Below, piece by piece: positions 61,871 to 64,000 of a stretch of DNA of 64,000 bases. The position numbers and the translations under genes were made by a program. The stretch comes from Sinonovacula constricta (lineage: Eukaryota > Mollusca > Bivalvia > Cardiida > Solecurtidae), in contig CM017565.1 of NCBI GenBank assembly GCA_007844125.1, positions 16,179,206-16,243,205 of the forward strand, read 5' to 3'. The notes beneath the pieces were generated by a model that searched no databases, was not told the DNA's origin, and saw only the letters and a list, made by a program, of their open reading frames with translations. How positions within the stretch are numbered: position 1 is the stretch's first letter; each line of letters begins with the position of its first letter.

Positions 61871-64000
61871 GTAAGTCAGGTTGCCCTATGTAGATTGATG
61901 TAACGGTTTGTTCAACGGTTTGTTCAAGTCTGCGGTAATGTTGATAGGACCTTTTCTTATTTACCTACTTATTTTTAAATTCCTCGCACGGAAAAAATAA
62001 GGTTAATATTAGTGATATTCAGCTGTTATTGTTCGCGAAAGACCCCAGACCAATGTCAGGATAGTACTTTGGTACGCCACATACCAACCGGAAGACCTCT
62101 CACAATATCTGTTTGCCATGATCAGGATTTAAATCCATGCAATGAGTTATGGAAAGCACGGGACTCTACTGACAGTGTCACGTCTGTCCCCTGAGCTTAA
62201 GTATTAGAAAACATAAGATCAATCTTGAAATCTGACAAAGCTGGTGAGAGAGATCACAGACTTGATATCAACAATTGTATCCCCAAGACCCTTCCAACAC
62301 TTTCATTATTCCATCGGCTTCATGTACGGAAAACTTCTGGTTAAAAACCACTTCGCAACATTTCAAAGTTGCCCTGGCCATAGCACTCATGTCGGCTTAG
62401 GGCCTTATGGGGGTGATTACACTTTTTTCACAAAGCTCTAATCCCGCATTTTTTACATCTTTTTCCACGGCAAAGAGCGAAAAGAAAACAACCGTTTGAT
62501 ACAAGACATACAGTGATTTATAAATAGAACTAAATAAATAACTATCGAAAAGTTACGTCCGGTCAATAATGTGTACTTTGTTAGGTAAAGTATTAAACTG
62601 TTGAAGAAATAGCTTTCTTGATTTAGAGATAACACAACGGCCGATTTATAGTTATATGGACTTGCAATACCATTGTCCATTGAACTTCCAAAAGAAAGAT
62701 TTATACGTAACAATCTTAATATGATTAATTAACTGACAACATAGATAACATGCAGCGGGAGAATGTTTTGATCTACGACGTCAACGTCAATGTTATCATG
62801 AGTTTGAAAATGAGTCAATATGTCACATAATTTATTAAAATTTGAAAAAGCACTAACCCACAATATTTACATACCAGAAAACATTTGAAACATTTGAAAA
62901 CACCAGGTCGAAACCATGCACAGAAGAAACACAAACAGTTTCTGCCTTGGAACAGTCTGTCTGGACCAAACTGAAGCAAGTTTAGCGGCATTTAGAGCTT
63001 TAACTTTGCACTTCATATGGGATATCTTAAAAGTAGACAGTGATAAGAAACACCAGTTTGAAACACAACAGTCCAATAAACTTTGTATTCGGTGGAGGGA
63101 AGAGGAACGACTGCTGTTTGCTTTGCATAAAATTTCATTGTCGAAGAATAATTACCGAAAAGATTGTGCTGTATGGAATTGAATTACCACTGCCCAGTAC
63201 ACGTGATAAATATACGCAACAATCCTAAAATGTTTATTAAATGATATAGTCCGGCAGCTAGGAATGGTTACCGCGCACGCAACCCCAACCCTCTCCCCTA
63301 GACGACTTTTTTCATGGGTACGAAAATGTTCGATAGGTCGTCTAGATACAGAATCATCAATGTACTGAAAATAAATTTGAACCATATGAAAACTTATGGT
63401 GTCCATGGCAACCGTCATCACAAATTTTGATAGGAGGATATGTTTAGAAAAATGTATATAACTTTTCCATAAATGGTAGTAGAAGTATGAAACTAGTACT
63501 CAGTTAAACGTTATTGAATGGCCTTTATGGTCATATGTCAATTATGCAAATTAGCACTTCTGAATAGTTTATTAGATTTTTTTTTATTTAAAAGCAATAT
63601 TCAAACAAAGTAAACACATTCTTAAGTTGTATACATACCCCTACTACTCAAACACCTGTTGGTCTAAGTTTCATATGATTTGGAATACATTATGATTTTT
63701 ATTTATTTTCGTCCAAATTATCCTTATTAAATTTTAATGAACAATTTGGCTTATAACTAACAATGACATTGAATAATAGTTTTATATTGTTCCTGAAGTG
63801 AAAGCTATCAGTAAACTTAGATATAAAATTTATAATTATGCAAATTAGCCATCATAAATGTTCATAAATCTTAATAAGAATCTAAAAATAGATATATTTT
63901 TTTTTGTTAATGAGCATTTTATTCAATGTTTTTTCATCTAATTTTGATTGATTCTCATTATATTGTCTGAATTTTCATCATTGCATTTAACACATGAATA
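61871..64000. other. gene B intron 6 or downstream DNA to the window edge
   Basis: No further exon was recognised. A minus-strand family 1 SINE lies at about 62025-62195 (AAAGACCCCAGACCAATGTC). Minus-strand modular-repeat core sequence lies at about 62860-63020. From 63430 on the DNA is very AT-rich and holds two copies of AATTATGCAAATTAGC about 293 bp apart, at about 63541 and 63834, suggesting another dispersed or tandem repeat. A ShKT exon may lie beyond 64000. Confidence 0.5.

Overview
This is AT-rich metazoan nuclear DNA. It holds long introns, microexons, microsatellites, minisatellites and many interspersed repeats (tRNA-derived SINEs, LINE and LTR-retrotransposon remnants, short non-autonomous repeats). 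The gene content is a secreted Asn/Gly-rich structural-type protein plus secreted proteins combining a Ly6/uPAR-like three-finger domain with ShKT domains. Together with the SINE types this suggests a lophotrochozoan, most likely a bivalve mollusc. The species assignment is inference. No bacterial or organellar features are present.

Layout. 1-7.6 kb: repeat-poor AT-rich DNA, two minisatellites, one SINE and one possible orphan terminal exon (about 7588-7769). 8.08-18.3 kb: an Asn/Gly-rich secreted protein gene on the + strand with a TATA promoter, a signal-peptide exon, seven very short phase-1 exons encoding a Val/Pro/Lys-rich stalk and a Gly-rich linker, and two candidate 3' terminal exons. 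One is at 12909-13252 and one at 17263-17954, each with its own poly(A) signal and both in the same phase. They look like alternative Asn-rich tails for one stalk. 19.7-33.65 kb: gene A, nine exons, encoding signal peptide, 12-Cys three-finger-like domain, Thr/Pro linker and two ShKT domains. Its intron 2 carries about 32 copies of a 32-bp minisatellite that is recognisably derived from the 3' end of exon 2 and its splice donor. 33.7-50.9 kb: repeat-rich intergenic DNA with a LINE remnant, SINEs and a dispersed modular repeat. 50.93-61.87 kb and beyond the right edge: gene B, a tandem paralogue of gene A with identical exon phases and nearly identical exon lengths, followed by a long Thr/Pro/Gln mucin-like linker exon. 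Any ShKT exons of gene B would lie outside the window.

How the genes relate. All three are predicted to encode secreted or surface proteins built from phase-1 exons, an arrangement that allows exon shuffling and tail swapping without frame disruption. The first gene looks like an extracellular-matrix, shell or byssus-type structural protein. Genes A and B look like Cys-rich extracellular recognition or matrix proteins. No functional link between the two families can be shown from sequence.

Gene models were assembled by eye from splice signals, phase and paralogue comparison. Splice junctions were not tested against transcripts.
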